Origin: Sipunculus nudus
Lineage: Eukaryota; Annelida; Sipuncula; Golfingiida; Sipunculidae
DNA length: 64,000 nt
Direction: 5' to 3'
Assembly: GCA_026874595.1 (NCBI GenBank)
Contig: CM049308.1
Coordinates: 23,586,367-23,650,366, forward strand
Part shown: positions 52,290 through 63,522 of the stretch, one piece after another
How positions within the stretch are numbered: the stretch's first letter is position 1
How the letters are laid out: each line of letters starts with the position of its first letter
Program-made: the position numbers and the translations under genes
The notes under the pieces: generated by a model
The model's input: the letters and a program-made list of their open reading frames with translations, nothing else
Told to the model about the DNA's origin: nothing
Database searches by the model: none

Positions 52290-52625
52290 GGGTCACTGTG
52301 CTCTGCTGAAGTTGAACTTGAAGGTAAAAATCTAAAATAATATCAAATGGAGATAAAAGGGGAAAAGGCAATATAGTCCATGATGGGTTTGTATTTATGA
52401 GTAAGAAATTGTTGCAAATAATGTTCTGTGACCAAACCATGCATTTCCTAATGTTAAAATTGAAGCATGTGAGCAGGTTGTGAAAATAAGATGTGAATTA
52501 TTACCAAGATCATTAGTTGGCCTTTTGATACACTGTTGAAAGTTCAGTAGTTTTCACTTTTGTTCAATTTGATCTATTTTTTATATATATCATTAATATA
52601 TGGGAGTTACAACATCTCTGTATTA
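52290..52625 (+). repeat. internal duplicated segment, copy B
   Basis: Partner of 46959-47335, about 5.3 kb away in direct orientation, which suggests a segmental duplication or two copies of an older repeat within the large element. Confidence 0.65.
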
Positions 52626-52640
52626 TTATAGTGTACATAC

Positions 52641-52814
52641 CAGGGTTGGGACCAGGTACTTGTATCTGTACCTAGGTATATTCAAAAGTACCTGTACCTG
52701 TACCTATAGGCACTTTACAAAACTGCTGTACCTGTACCTGAACCTGTACCTGACCATTTTTCAATACCTGTTCCTGTACCTAGGTACTGTCACATGTACC
52801 TGGACCCTACCCTG
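52641..52814. mobile_element. 174-bp TIR element rich in GTACCTG
   Basis: The left end CAGGGTTGGGACCAGGTAC is inverted at the right end as GTACCTGGACCCTACCCTG. The interior is a run of TACCTG and CTGTACC words. The 10-base flanks GTGTACATAC and GTGTATATAC differ at one base and look like a target duplication. It is inserted just after duplicated segment B. Confidence 0.7.
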
Positions 52815-53214
52815 GTGTATATACATAGGATTTTCACTTAATTCTACAATGCTTACAGAATAAAAAAGTTCATTTACAATTACTTAATATTTAAAATAGG
52901 AGAGAAAGACTTAGACACACAAAGCTGATAACAAAGAATTTTTTTTTAGTCTCAGTGACCAATTTTGGTAGGAGACTCAGGGGACATCTAACAGTATGCT
53001 GAGTTTTGGATTTGTAGGTCTAACGGTTTCAAAATGTGCAAGTCTAACGGACTGTAAACAGACGGAAAGACAGACAACGGAAATGGACCACGACTATACC
53101 TCAGATGACTAATAATCAGCTGAGCTTAAAATAACAAGTGACTGCATTGCCCTATAAGCTTTAAAACAATTTATTGTGTGTATGAGACTGATATGAGATA
53201 TTGACATTGACATA

Positions 53215-54200
53215 TTATTATGTATGTGTACCCATCTTCACTCGACATCAAATACATGGAGGGGGTGGTGAGGGGGGGGGGGGGGTTTGAGGTGTTGGAA
53301 ATGTCAATGTCTCTCTGTTGAATGTAACCAGCTTCACACAAACGTGTGTACCTGTCTTCACTCGACATCAAATACATGGAGTGTGTGTGTGTGGGGGGGG
53401 GAGGGGGGTGGGGGGTGGGAGTGAGGTGTTGGACAGTACTCTCTGACAAATGTGACTGGCCTCACACACATAGGTATGTGTACCTGTCTTCACTCGACAT
53501 CAAATTCATGGAGTGTGTGTGTGTGTGAGGGGGGGGGGGGGAGTGAGGTGTTGGACAATACTTTCTGTCAAATGTGACTAGCCTCACACACAAAGGTGTG
53601 TGTGCCTGTATTCACTCCACATCAAAAACATGGAGTGGGGGTTCAAGGTGTTGGACAGTACTCTCTGTCAAATGTGACTGGCCTCACACACATAAGTATG
53701 TGTACCTGTCTTCACTCGACATCAAATACATGGAGTGTGTGTGTGGGGGGGGGGGGGAGTGAGGTGTTGGACAGTACTCTCTGACAAATGTGAATGGCCT
53801 CACACACATAGGTATGTGTACCTGTCTTCACTCGACATCAAATACATGGAGTGTGTGTGTGTGTTTGGGGGGGGGGGGGAGTGAGGTGTTGGACAGTACT
53901 CTCTGACAAATGTGACTGGCCTCACACACATAAGTATGTGTACCTGTCTTCACTCGACATCAAATACATGGAGTGTGTGTGTGTGTGTGGGGGGGGGGGA
54001 GTGAGGTGTTGGACAGTACTCTCTGTCAAATGTGACTGGCCTAACACACATAGGTATGTGTACCTGTCTTCACTCGACATCAAATACATGGAGTGTGGGG
54101 GGGGGGGGGGGTGAGGTGTTGGACAGTACTCTCTGTCAAATGTGACTGGCCTCACACACATAGGTATGTGTACCTGTCTTCACTCGACATCAAATACATG

Positions 54201-54234
<34 letters not shown>

Positions 54235-55000
54235 GTGAGGTGTTGGACAGTACTCTCTGACAAATGTGACTGGCCTCACACACATAGGTATGTGTACCTG
54301 TCTTCACTCGACATCAAATACATGGAGTGTGTGTGTTGGGGGGGGGGGGGGGGTGAGATGTTGGACAGTACTCTATGAAAAATGGAGGGGGATGGTCAGG
54401 GGAGGGGGGTTTGAGGTGTTGGACAATACTTTCTGTCAAATGTGACTAGCCTCACACACAAAGGTGTGTGTGCCTGTATTCACTCCACATCAAAAACATG
54501 GAGTGGGGGTTCAAGGTGTTGGACAGTACTCTCTGTCAAATGTGACTGGCCTCACACACATAGGTGTGTTTACCTGTCTTCACTCGACATCAAATACATG
54601 GATAGTGTGTGTGTGTGTGGGGGGGGGGGGGGAGTGAGGTGTTGGACAGTACTCTCTATCAAATGGAGGGGGATGGTGAGGGGAGGGGGGTTTGAGGTGT
54701 TGGACAGTACTTTCTGTCAAATGTGACTGGCCTCACACACATAGGTGTGTGTACCTGTCTTCACTCGACATCAAATACATGGATAGTGTGTGTGGGTGTG
54801 TGTGGGGGGGGGGGGGGGAGTGAGGTGTTGGACAGTACTCTCTATCAAATGGACGGGGATGGTGAGGGGAGGGGGGTTTGAGGTGTTGGACAGTACTTTC
54901 TGTCAAATGTGACTGGCCTCACACACATAGGTGTGTGTACCTGTCTTCACTCGACATCAAATACATGGAGTGGTTGAGGTGAGGGGGGGGGGGGGGGGAG
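53215..55000. repeat. minisatellite, about 14 units of ~110-130 bp with G runs
   Basis: Units are anchored by CTTCACTCGACATCAAATAC at roughly 53235, 53357, 53488, 53718, 53827, 53947, 54067, 54177, 54301, 54577, 54757 and 54944, plus two CTCCAC variants near 53610 and 54478. Most units continue ATGGAG, (GT)n, a run of 8-17 G, GTGAGGTGTTGGACAGTAC and GGCCTCACACACATAGG. All short ORFs in it are artefacts of the repeat. Confidence 0.9.
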
Positions 55001-56249
55001 GTTGAAGTGTTGGACAGTGCTTTCTGCTTATGTGACTTTCTTCACACGGGTAGGTGTATATACTATCTTTTCCCACTAATAAATTAGTACTTTGAGGATG
55101 GGGAGATAGTACTCTCTGTCAGATATTACTTTATTAGTTCAAACATGTATGCATGTACCAGTACTTGGAAGAAGAGTGATGGGTTGGACATTCAATATTA
55201 CTCTCTCACAGATAGATACATTTATACATAAAGAAGGTTGCTATACCAAACTCAAAACAAGGCCCATAGATGTGTATCAAATGGAATTATTTTTTTATTA
55301 TAATGATACCTTAAAAGTGCTCAGTATAGTACTGTACATATTCTGTGATAGATAATTGAAATTTAATTGAAGAACTTACAAACTGTTGAATTAGCAGGAG
55401 GCACATAACAGTTGTAATTTTCAAATTCAACAAGTTGTCACAGAAAAAATGCATGGATGTTCTGTTTTATTTTACTTTTTATGCTGGAAGTTGATCATTG
55501 GTCCAAGTATGTGAAAATATTAATAAAGGTTGCTGTCTGGCCTTTATAAATTATATAAACTGTTGTAAGCTTTTAATCATATCATATATGTACAGAGGCT
55601 ACATCATAATGGTATTGTATATATGCATGGAAGAGGTAGGTAAGAAATCACCATTGCAAACTAATTTTTATATTGAGGCATTATGAAACACACTGCTGAC
55701 AAGGCTCTAAAATAGATACTCCTTTTCAAAATCAGCTGGGTATAATTTAAAAACAAAGTGAGTTGACAATGTAAATTCTAATTTAAAAAAAAATAATTTT
55801 GAGTTTACCAGCACATGCAATGGAATATATGTATAAAAGTAATTTTTGTATTTTTTTTGTAAATCTTAAAGGTTAAATCATTTTTTTTAATATGTTGTCC
55901 TATAGCACCACTTAATATAATCCAATAGAACATAAAATAATTTATGGAAGACATGAACATTCATTAATGTTACTGTTCCTATGTAAGGACTCAGCATTTT
56001 TTTTATTCTTTTGTTAACTGTATTCTGTAACTATATAAATATTAAATATATGTGGCCTGGATGACATCCCAGGCATCTGATTTGGACTGAACAATATTGT
56101 CAATAATAATAATACAACAAAAAATATAATCCGTACATAGCGAAAATGCCCAGTTATGGAATGAGTAAATAAACATGCATGTGTCTGCTGGTAATAACTT
56201 GTACCCAGTATACGTATAACTTGGACACAACACGTTTTGGGATGCAAAT

Positions 56250-56850
56250 GTCGTTTGTTTACATGCCGGGGACGGGGGGGGGGGGGGGGCGGTAGCGCTG
56301 TTAAAGACCGGCTGAGTAATGCTTTTCAAAGTCGTGTTGCTCCTTGATTCTAATGCAATGCGGATTTTTACATCCGGCAGACCATATAGGAATCGTCTTT
56401 TGTAGGTGACATCCGTTAAAAAGCCTTTTCATCGCTAAAACATACCAAGCCACCTGCTTTTGTCATACCGGGCCGCCATCTTGAAAATCCCACTGCACTA
56501 GACGCCGCCATGCGCCTAACATTCCACGGCGTAAAACTAAATGTAGATGTGCCAAGTTGTTTCACCTGTTTACAAGCAATTGCCATGATCATCATGATAC
56601 AAAACTGACTTACCTGAAAGCTTGAATTTCTGAGAGTGACGGATTCTCTGCATAAAAATAGTAATTTGCTGTTGGTCTTTCTGACACCTCATGTCACTGG
56701 TGAAGCCGCCAAGAAGATACACGTCACGCGTGACGTGTTCAGTCAAACGCCGGCAGTGCACCCTCGCGTTAATATAACGAATTAATGACACACTCGCGGG
56801 AAAGGGGTTTTTACGGGAAATACATAAAACAAAACCCATTTACAAGAGGC
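56250..56850 (-). promoter_or_regulatory. CpG-bearing promoter-like block at the right end of the 11.1-kb element
   Basis: This block is richer in CG dinucleotides than the rest of the element. It contains a perfect 20-base palindrome at 56719-56738 (ACACGTCACG and its complement), which holds two CRE-like ACGTCA/TGACGT words. On the minus strand CAAGATGGCGGCC at about 56472-56484 matches the YY1-type ATGGCGGC context. Its place, just inside the terminus and upstream of the minus-strand exons, suits a promoter for them. Confidence 0.4.
56446..56479 (-). CDS. possible first coding exon of the element's minus-strand gene
   Basis: ATG in a strong context (CAAGATGGCGGCC) opens 11 codons, MAARYDKSRWL, followed by G and a donor GTATGT. 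No exon joining it to 52091 was found, so the link is inference. Confidence 0.25.
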
Positions 56851-58430
56851 TACGGGTGAGGGAAGAAAGAACAACCCGTTTATCTAGAAACAACCGTTTT
56901 ATAAAACCCTTTCTTCTTACAGTGATGGATGAAGATACTTTTCGATTTTGTGGTCATAGGATCAAAGGTCACGGCCACAGGGCCCACCTCTTGAAAAAGC
57001 TTGTGGACCCATTTAAAGCCAAACCATTTGACCAAAACCTTTCATCTTACATATCAGGTCATGGGGTCAAAGATCACGGCCACAAGGTCCACTTCTCGAA
57101 AAAGCTTGTGGTACCCGTTTAGAGCCAAACCGTTTGACCAAAACCTATTATCTTGCAAATATGGCACACCCACCCATGGATGAAGACATCTATCGATTTT
57201 GAGGTCACGGGGTTAAAGGTCACGGCCACAGGGCCCACTTCTTGAAAAAACTTGTGGACCCATTTAAAGCCAAACCGTTTGACCAAAACCTTTCATCTTA
57301 CTCATATGGCTCACACATCCATGGACGGAGAACCCTATTAATTTTCAGGTCATGGGTTCAGAGGTCACTTCCACAAAGCCCACTTCTTAAAAAAAGCTTG
57401 TGGACCCATTTAAAGCCAAACCTTTTGACCAAAACCTTTTATCTTGCAGATATGGCTCACCCACCCATGGATGAAGACATCTATCGATTTTGAGGTCACG
57501 GGGTCAAAGGTCACGGCCACAGGGCCCACTTCTTGAAAAAGCTTGTGGACCCATTTAAAGCCAAACCGTTTGACCAAAACCTTTCATCTTACTCATATGG
57601 CTCACACATCCATGGACGAAGAATCCTATTAATTTTCAGGTCATGGGTTCAGAGGACACTTCCACAAAGCCCACTTCTTAAAAAAAAAGCTTGTGGACCC
57701 ATTTAAAGCCAAACCGTTTGACCGAAACCTTTCATCTTGCAAATATAGCTCATCCACCCATTGATGAAGAACAATATCGATTCTGAGGTCACCGGGTCAA
57801 AGGCATGGCCACAGGGCCCACTTCTTGAAAAGTTTGTGGACCTATTTTAGGCCAAACCATTTGACCAACAGATTTCATCTTTAACATGGCTCACCCATCT
57901 ATTGATGAAGAACCCTATTGATTTTCATGTCATGGGGTCAAAGGTCACGGCCACATGGTCTACTTCTTGAAAAAGCTTGTGGACCCATTTAAAGCCAACC
58001 GTTTGACTAAAACCTTTCATCTTGCTCATATGACTCACCCACCCATGGATGAAAAACCTTGAGGTCACAGGAGCAAAGGTCAAGGCCAGAGAGCGCCCTC
58101 CTCATTCTCACACTGGTAATACACCCGTTTAATCATGCCCTCGCGGGGATGCTCCGCTTTGCGGTGCCCTTGTTATACTTTATATCAACGTTATAATTTT
58201 AATTTATCTTTGCATAACGAGGGCCAGTGCATGGGGGCCATAGCCTGTTTTATTAAATTAGTTTATATATAGTTATGTATTATATATACATTCAAATAGT
58301 AACGGCAGGTAAGAGTTTGATGTCTAATAGTGTTATCAATAGCGTCAACGAAAGTGATCAGTATACAAGCAGTGTCAGACCATAATTAGTAAAAGATGCT
58401 GTCATTTCTATTTTTTTCTTGTCGCTGCAG

Positions 58431-58568
58431 GCAGAGTTCGCCGGACTGTTCGGTTCCACGGCGCCAAGTGAACGCTTGTATTTCTCCACAGAGGTCAACA
58501 TCATCCCTGATACTCTACCCTTCCCAAGATGCAGCGGATGGGTAGACTGCCAGGGAACGCTGCTTTAA
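58431..58568 (+). CDS. copy 1 exon 15: C-terminus, stop and poly(A) signals
   Basis: It encodes AEFAGLFGSTAPSERLYF, then STEVNIIPDTLPFPRCSGW and VDCQGTLL, ending at TAA (58566-58568). The acceptor GTCGCTGCAG is strong. AATAAA follows at 58572 and again at 58581. Phase 0 matches exon 14 despite the 14.9-kb intron. Confidence 0.85.
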   Translation, partial: AEFAGLFGSTAPSERLYFSTEVNIIPDTLPFPRCSGWVDCQGTLL

Positions 58569-60767
58569 TTAAATAAAGTAAATAAAAGCATCCATTTATT
58601 ATATCTGAATATTACCATTTCCTTTTGGGGTTTCGAGCTTGTTCTTTAACTCCTCATACTCTATTTGTTTCATTATCACTGTAGTTCAAACATCTTTATT
58701 AATGTAAAGTGTATATTTATATATTTGTGTATGTGTGTGTATGATTGGAAATTTATGTTAGTAATAGAATCAATTAATTCTAGCTCCTCGGCGTGATGAC
58801 CAAGCAGTATTGATAAATTACAAACCCACGACCCACAGATGTTGCAGACATCAGGATTAAAAAAAAAATGACAGAAAATAAGAGTACCGTAGTCCATAAC
58901 CGAACAAATGATGGCGGTAACCTCCATGAGAAACTAAAAAGAAATTTTTTTCTTGGACTATGTGACAAAATATTTTGCCCAGTGTTTTTTTTGCAGTCTC
59001 CAGCTTAAGGAAAAGATGACTTATCTTTAAAAAATAAAATGAAAAAATTGCTTGTTTAATGGCTTCAAAGGTTTGCGTTTGTCGACCTCGCGTTCTAAAT
59101 GTAGAGGGAAATCAGACGATACTAAAAATGTAGTCTTATCAGACTTTACGCCCAATGTCTTCCACCGAGTTGAGTTCAACTTGATCCGTCAGGTGAGAAG
59201 AAACAGCTGTGTTCTATATAAACCAATACTATATGCGTGGTGCGTTTTTACTGTTTATCAAAGGACGAAATAACACTATATCTTTGAACCCTATAAATAT
59301 CACAGTCCCGTGTGTCTCTGATGAAACCCCTGGATTCAGCGTCGGGCATCTCATTAGGGTTATATATACTCTATGCTGACGCGGTACAATGTCCAAATAA
59401 ACTTTTCACAGTTATAGTCATTTTCTGCACAGGGCAATGTTTACCCTGCTTGCGGCAAGAATGACAAGTCACGTGCTCACAAACTTCCATTTCAAACAAA
59501 TTATAAACTAAACATTAAATATTTATCTAAGCTCGCATGGTATGAAGCAGTGAATAAGAAACTACAGTCCGTTCAATACCCAATGAACGTGGGTTTTTCC
59601 AGTGGAATATTTATTTTTTTTTTGGAAAATCCTTGCTGCAAGGAAAACCTGAGCCGCAGAAATAATTTATAACAAGGTTTAAGGAATAACCCTGCATGAA
59701 AAAAAAAAAAAAGAAATCAATCTACACTAAAAGTTACAGCCCCAAATATGGCAGTCGATGTCACTGGTTACATGCAAGAACAGCCAAGTTGACATGTAGC
59801 TGCTGTTTGGATAATGTCATGTAAACACTCCAAAAATCTACGATCAGCTGACACAAAGATGGCTACTCATGCAAGGACACATCTGATCTAATAATTAACA
59901 TAAAGGAAAAGTTAAAGTGGTTAAATATAAACATTTTAAAGGAAATTCTTGATTGTCATGTCCGGTGCAAATCTGTGACCTATAATATATATTGCGCCCA
60001 AAGGTCAGTTCTTGAAAATCGGCCATATTCAAGATCTAGAGCAAACACAGGCAGAAAGAAGTATAAGAACAAATTTGTAATCGATGGTTTGCCACTCGGG
60101 GGGGGGGGGGGGGGGCAATGGACGTGCACCCATACTTTTTAACCAAAATATGGATAAAAATATATACTCAAAAATCCCTATAACTGCTAGGGAGAGACTG
60201 AACAAGAGAATATGAGTGTTACAGTTCGGGGTAAATATAAACACAGTAACTGTTAAAACAGGAATAAATTTAACATTCATTCCTTTAGGTCTGCAGATGT
60301 GTGTCATGCTGATGTTCACGGTGTATAGGTGACAATATACGTGTATATAATAAGTTGTTAAGTGAAAATAATTAATTAATGAATTAATTTCATTTTTGTA
60401 TTTAAGAAAATTTGAGGTAAGAGAGTTCGTGAATAAAAAGTCTGGCCTGATTCCTCCCGATTTTCCCAAGTTGAAATCAGAGAAATAGTGTCATTTTCGA
60501 TTAAATTTATTCCCGACTTGAATTAATATTATGGCTGAGGTAAGGGTTCTAATGAGTTTTAGCTCTGTCCCTCCAGTCCGCCTGATGTAGTAATGCAACC
60601 AATAACATATTCAAGCAAAGCTACGTTTAAACGCGGTATGTGTTGTGAATTTCGCCATCTGGTAAATGTTTTATGACGATCAGATAGTGTCTCCCAAACC
60701 CCCAGTCGGAGGGCAGACCTGAACAAATTTGCATCGTTTATTTAGGGGATCAATTAATTAAATTACC
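58569..60767. other. spacer between the two hydrolase copies
   Basis: About 2.2 kb without a supported exon. A fragment at about 58790-58930 ends ATGGCGGTAACCTCCATG, like the SINE tail, and may be a degraded copy. A G homopolymer lies at 60099-60115. No TATA box is obvious before the start at 60768. Confidence 0.45.
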
Positions 60768-60809
60768 ATGCGAGTGTTACTGGCCCTCGCGCTTTGCGGT
60801 GTCATTTCG
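60768..60809 (+). CDS. copy 2 exon 1: start codon and signal peptide
   Basis: It encodes MRVLLALALCGVIS, a hydrophobic leader, and ends at TCG before GTAAGT. Length and phase equal exon 1 of copy 1, which fixes the start in both. The product should be a secreted PqaA/AprA-like hydrolase. Confidence 0.8.
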
Positions 60810-62796
60810 GTAAGTTAACTTATACATTTTAATTTCCCTATCGCTAGATACTTAAGAATTTAAAGAAAAAGAAAAAAAAAAAAAAAAAAACGAGTGGAAT
60901 CTCAGGCACTTTTTTTTAACAGAAATTAATGCGGGGTATTTAGTGAGGGGTATTTTTTCCTTTTAGGGTTTAGGTATAAAGTCTTACTTCATAATCATTA
61001 TGACGACAGAATTGTCTCGCTAACCAATAAAGCAGAATATGCCTAAGAGAATGTAATTGAAAATTTATTTAAAAAAAAATAAATGTCCTAGCAGCTTGAG
61101 CACAAAATCGATACATTTTTTCTCGAAAATAAAAATAAAAATATTGATTTGGGGTAGGGGTGGTGGCGGCTAAGAAATGTCTTTTTACTGAATATTTCTT
61201 CGTGACAGTAAACTGTCAACAGTAGCCACGAATTGCCCACGTATGTTCTTTACCGCTTACGGCTTGCATGGTGACAATTTAAACGCTAGTGTAAACGTTT
61301 CTCTTCTTTGTGAGCCAATTTCCCTGACAAATTAGACCGACTTCATGATTATGGTGACAAGTTTACATTTTGCCCTTCTGTCCGTGATGGTTTACTATTT
61401 TAGAAATAAAATTCATTTTATCGTCCCCTTGTTTATTTAAGCTGACCAATCCTCTAGGTCATAGTGCGACACTTTAATGAAATTTATTCATGTCAGTTAT
61501 GTTTAACATACCTAAAGTAAATCTTTTCTCATTAGGGTATTATGGTACCTATCTATATTTTGTTCTGAACCCGTCTGCTTATTCCTGTACACAACTGGAA
61601 GTTAACTTACACCGGGCGCGATCAATGGTGCTAAACATAAACATAACGCGCACGCCACCTGACACACGTGGACTCTGTTTACTCACTCGCAGAACCTTAA
61701 TAATGTATAAATCAGGTGAATTAAAGATTCTGGTTGCCGCGATGATTTATTTGGAAACTTTGGTATTCGGCAAAACTAAACTAAAAGCGTTGGTGAGATA
61801 ATTCACATACTATTTGTTAATGTTTATGTAATTTAACCGATGAATCCAGTGGCAGCAGTTCAAGTTTCAATATTGTAACTACAGGAACATGCTGAATCCT
61901 TAAAATCCGGGTAACAGGTCAACCTAAAAATCAGGAGATCTGTCCACAGCACCTCGCATGCAATAAATAGGTCTCGTTGACCCAGTTTGTAGAAACTAGA
62001 TAAGGTACTCACATGTCAGTACATTTTCCTTTTTTAATGGAACAGAAACAGGATTATATTTATGAACAAAATAATAGATGTGGACTAGCCGATGATGTAA
62101 AATAAGGTATTATTGGGGACTTTTCTCATCCAAGTCATCTGGTGATCAAGATAGAACAGCAGCTTGAATTTAATATCAATACGATGCAGTGCAGGTGCTG
62201 CTATCTTTGTGATCCATTCATGACCATTTTTGACGGAATACGCAGACTCCCCCCCCCCCCAATTTAAATTAATGTAGTTTAATTAATGAACAACAGATGG
62301 CGCTGGTGTCTTTACCATATTTAAAATTGAAACTTTTTAAACAGGCCTATCCCGAAACTCCACGTCTATAAAGTGAAGATAATTCCTTGAATCTGTTATA
62401 AGAAAGGCCAGAAAACGCCGATCCTACGGTGTGCAAGCTGTTCATTAGTTTATATCCACGTGCTTATAATATGTATGGGCCCGCCAAGTTCATCCAAACA
62501 CACTCAACAAGGACATCTGGGGCCAAGTTAAAGTTTAATAAATGGCGCTATAACAATCTTTCGTAGTGAGAATCACCAACGTTTTATTATTAGTATGCAT
62601 CCAGAGTAAGCCAAAAATCAAATAATTCTATAAATATGGCAGGTGAATAGCTGGCTTTAAGCTTTCCAATGTGGGCGAAATCATGCTTATACTTGCACAT
62701 GAACGTATACGTGTAACTGACGTAACATTCAAATAATAGTTGATTACATTTATTTGTGTAGTTGTTTTTACGAGGCCTATTTTTTCATCTTGACAG
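60810..62796 (+). other. intron 1 of copy 2
   Basis: Bounded by GTAAGT and by CATCTTGACAG. No exon or bounded element seen inside. An A run lies near 60872 and a C run near 62250. Confidence 0.65.
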
Positions 62797-62938
62797 GCGC
62801 AGCTCACGCCGCCGACACCTCTGGATGACTACATCAGACGACCCGACCCGTCCATGGGATACAGGCTGATGGAAACACGTGAATTCTCCGATCACACGAT
62901 TTATTTCTTCAACCTGACGTCACAAACATGGCTGACAA
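62797..62938 (+). CDS. copy 2 exon 2
   Basis: It encodes AQLTPPTPLDDYIRRPDPSM, then GYRLMETREFSDHTIYFFNL and TSQTWLT plus one base. It is three residues longer near the start than exon 2 of copy 1. The acceptor has a good pyrimidine tract, and the donor is GTAAGG. Confidence 0.8.
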
Positions 62939-63522
62939 GTAAGGAAATAAACGTCCTTATCCTTTTTTTCAATTATAATGTGTTGTATATAGCATGTTTG
63001 AATGGTCAGAGCTTATACGTGTTTGTGTGTGTTTGTTAATAAACTGCAAGTATGCTCCATTTTATTTATCTATTAACATGTAACCTTAGTTTGACGTAGT
63101 TTGCTATTTCGCACTTCCAGCGTTAACAACGAGAACTGTATTCGAATGAATGCAACCCTCCGCCATTTTTGCAATCACTTATTCAGCCCATATTTCCAGG
63201 TTTATTTGTACATAAGTGACCATACATTTGTGAATATTCCTCGTTGACGTTCCTGAATCCGGATCATGTGCCGGATGCACACACCAAAATCTAAATGGTA
63301 CTTCATGAGATTCTGTTCTTGTTTGCTAGAGTAATGATGTGAACAGTAACACAAACACATGTACCCTACACACACAAACACGCACGAACGGGAATGGAAG
63401 CATACCCTCCTGGCGGAGGCAAATACAAAATAGGAGAAACACAAGCGAGCATTTCGTATTGTGAAGAGGACGGGATGCAGCGCCGTCTGATGGTGATAAT
63501 TTGAACTATTTTCTTGACGTAG

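Larger units (their letters stand above)
45787..56924. mobile_element. 11.1-kb element with CACTGTAA termini, unclassified
   Basis: The left terminus CACTGTAAAAAGAAAAGG and right terminus (minus strand) CACTGTAAGAAGAAAGGG agree at 20 of the first 22 positions. The host 148-bp unit continues across it, and AT is present on both sides (45785-45786 and 56925-56926), a 2-bp target duplication. CACTG ends with a short duplication recall the CMC (CACTA/Mirage/Chapaev) group, but I found no transposase. The left 220 bp is rich in AAACCCTTT and AAAGGGTTT words. On the minus strand it carries exons of a decayed gene, a promoter-like block and a G-rich minisatellite. Confidence 0.7.
44055..58180 (+). 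repeat. host repeat with 148-bp internal units, split by two insertions
   Basis: The left end (44058-44093) is a perfect stem, CCCTTCGCAA against TTGCGAAGGG, then GATATAG. Sequence resumes at 45525 (CGCCTCCGTTCG, CGTCCGTCCG), runs to 45786 and resumes at 56925. About nine units of ~148 bp follow, marked by GGTCACGGCCACAGGGCCCA and GACCAAAACCTTTCATCTT. The right end near 58110-58180 has another CG-rich stem, CCGC against GCGG. The segments outside the two insertions total about 1.55 kb. The class is unknown. Confidence 0.7.
43488..58430 (+). other. intron 14 of copy 1, 14.9 kb, nested insertions
   Basis: It joins exon 14 (GAG before GTTCGT) to exon 15 (after GTCGCTGCAG). It contains a 148-bp-unit repeat split by a Harbinger-like element and by an 11.1-kb CACTG-ended element. 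The parts outside those (43488-44050 and 58190-58430) show no exon. Confidence 0.75.
28727..58568 (+). pseudogene. PqaA/AprA-like alpha/beta hydrolase gene, copy 1, probably decaying
   Basis: This multi-exon gene is of the PhoPQ-activated pathogenicity-related (PqaA) family; animal members are commonly called autocrine proliferation repressor protein A-like. A short hydrophobic N-terminus suggests secretion. Family hallmarks in order are YLRQTPNQPVYFT, AYTWRRFIDDP, SGGSKRGWTTY, SLGGWSFALNDYY, SSDEFFLPDSY and VENTGHC. By family analogy the Ser of GGSK, the Asp of SSDEFF and the His of NTGHC would form the catalytic triad; the substrate is unknown. Fourteen exons are placed here, about 450 codons. 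Three defects suggest a pseudogene: exon 3 is missing between 29798 and 32219, the exon 2 donor is AT, and the exon 8 donor is TT. No stop codon or frameshift lies inside any exon, so decay is recent or the exons are still partly used. Alternatives are an undetected microexon, alternative promoter use, or assembly error. Confidence 0.7.

Noticed and set aside
53171-54726. Overlapping ORFs repeating a YVYLSSLDIKYMECV-like pattern
   Set aside because: They are translations of the minisatellite in several frames and both strands; unit length changes break the frame.
56042-56329. 95-codon minus-strand ORF in the right part of the large element
   Set aside because: It includes a proline run from a G homopolymer and ignores splice signals; no similarity to the other exons of the element's gene.
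53215-58100. CRISPR-like arrays from regularly spaced repeats
   Set aside because: Units are tandem with no unique spacers, lie in a eukaryotic intron, and are much longer than CRISPR repeats.
60029-60469. 146-codon minus-strand ORF
   Set aside because: It has low-complexity composition, a proline run from a G homopolymer and no family resemblance; it lies in the spacer between the two copies.
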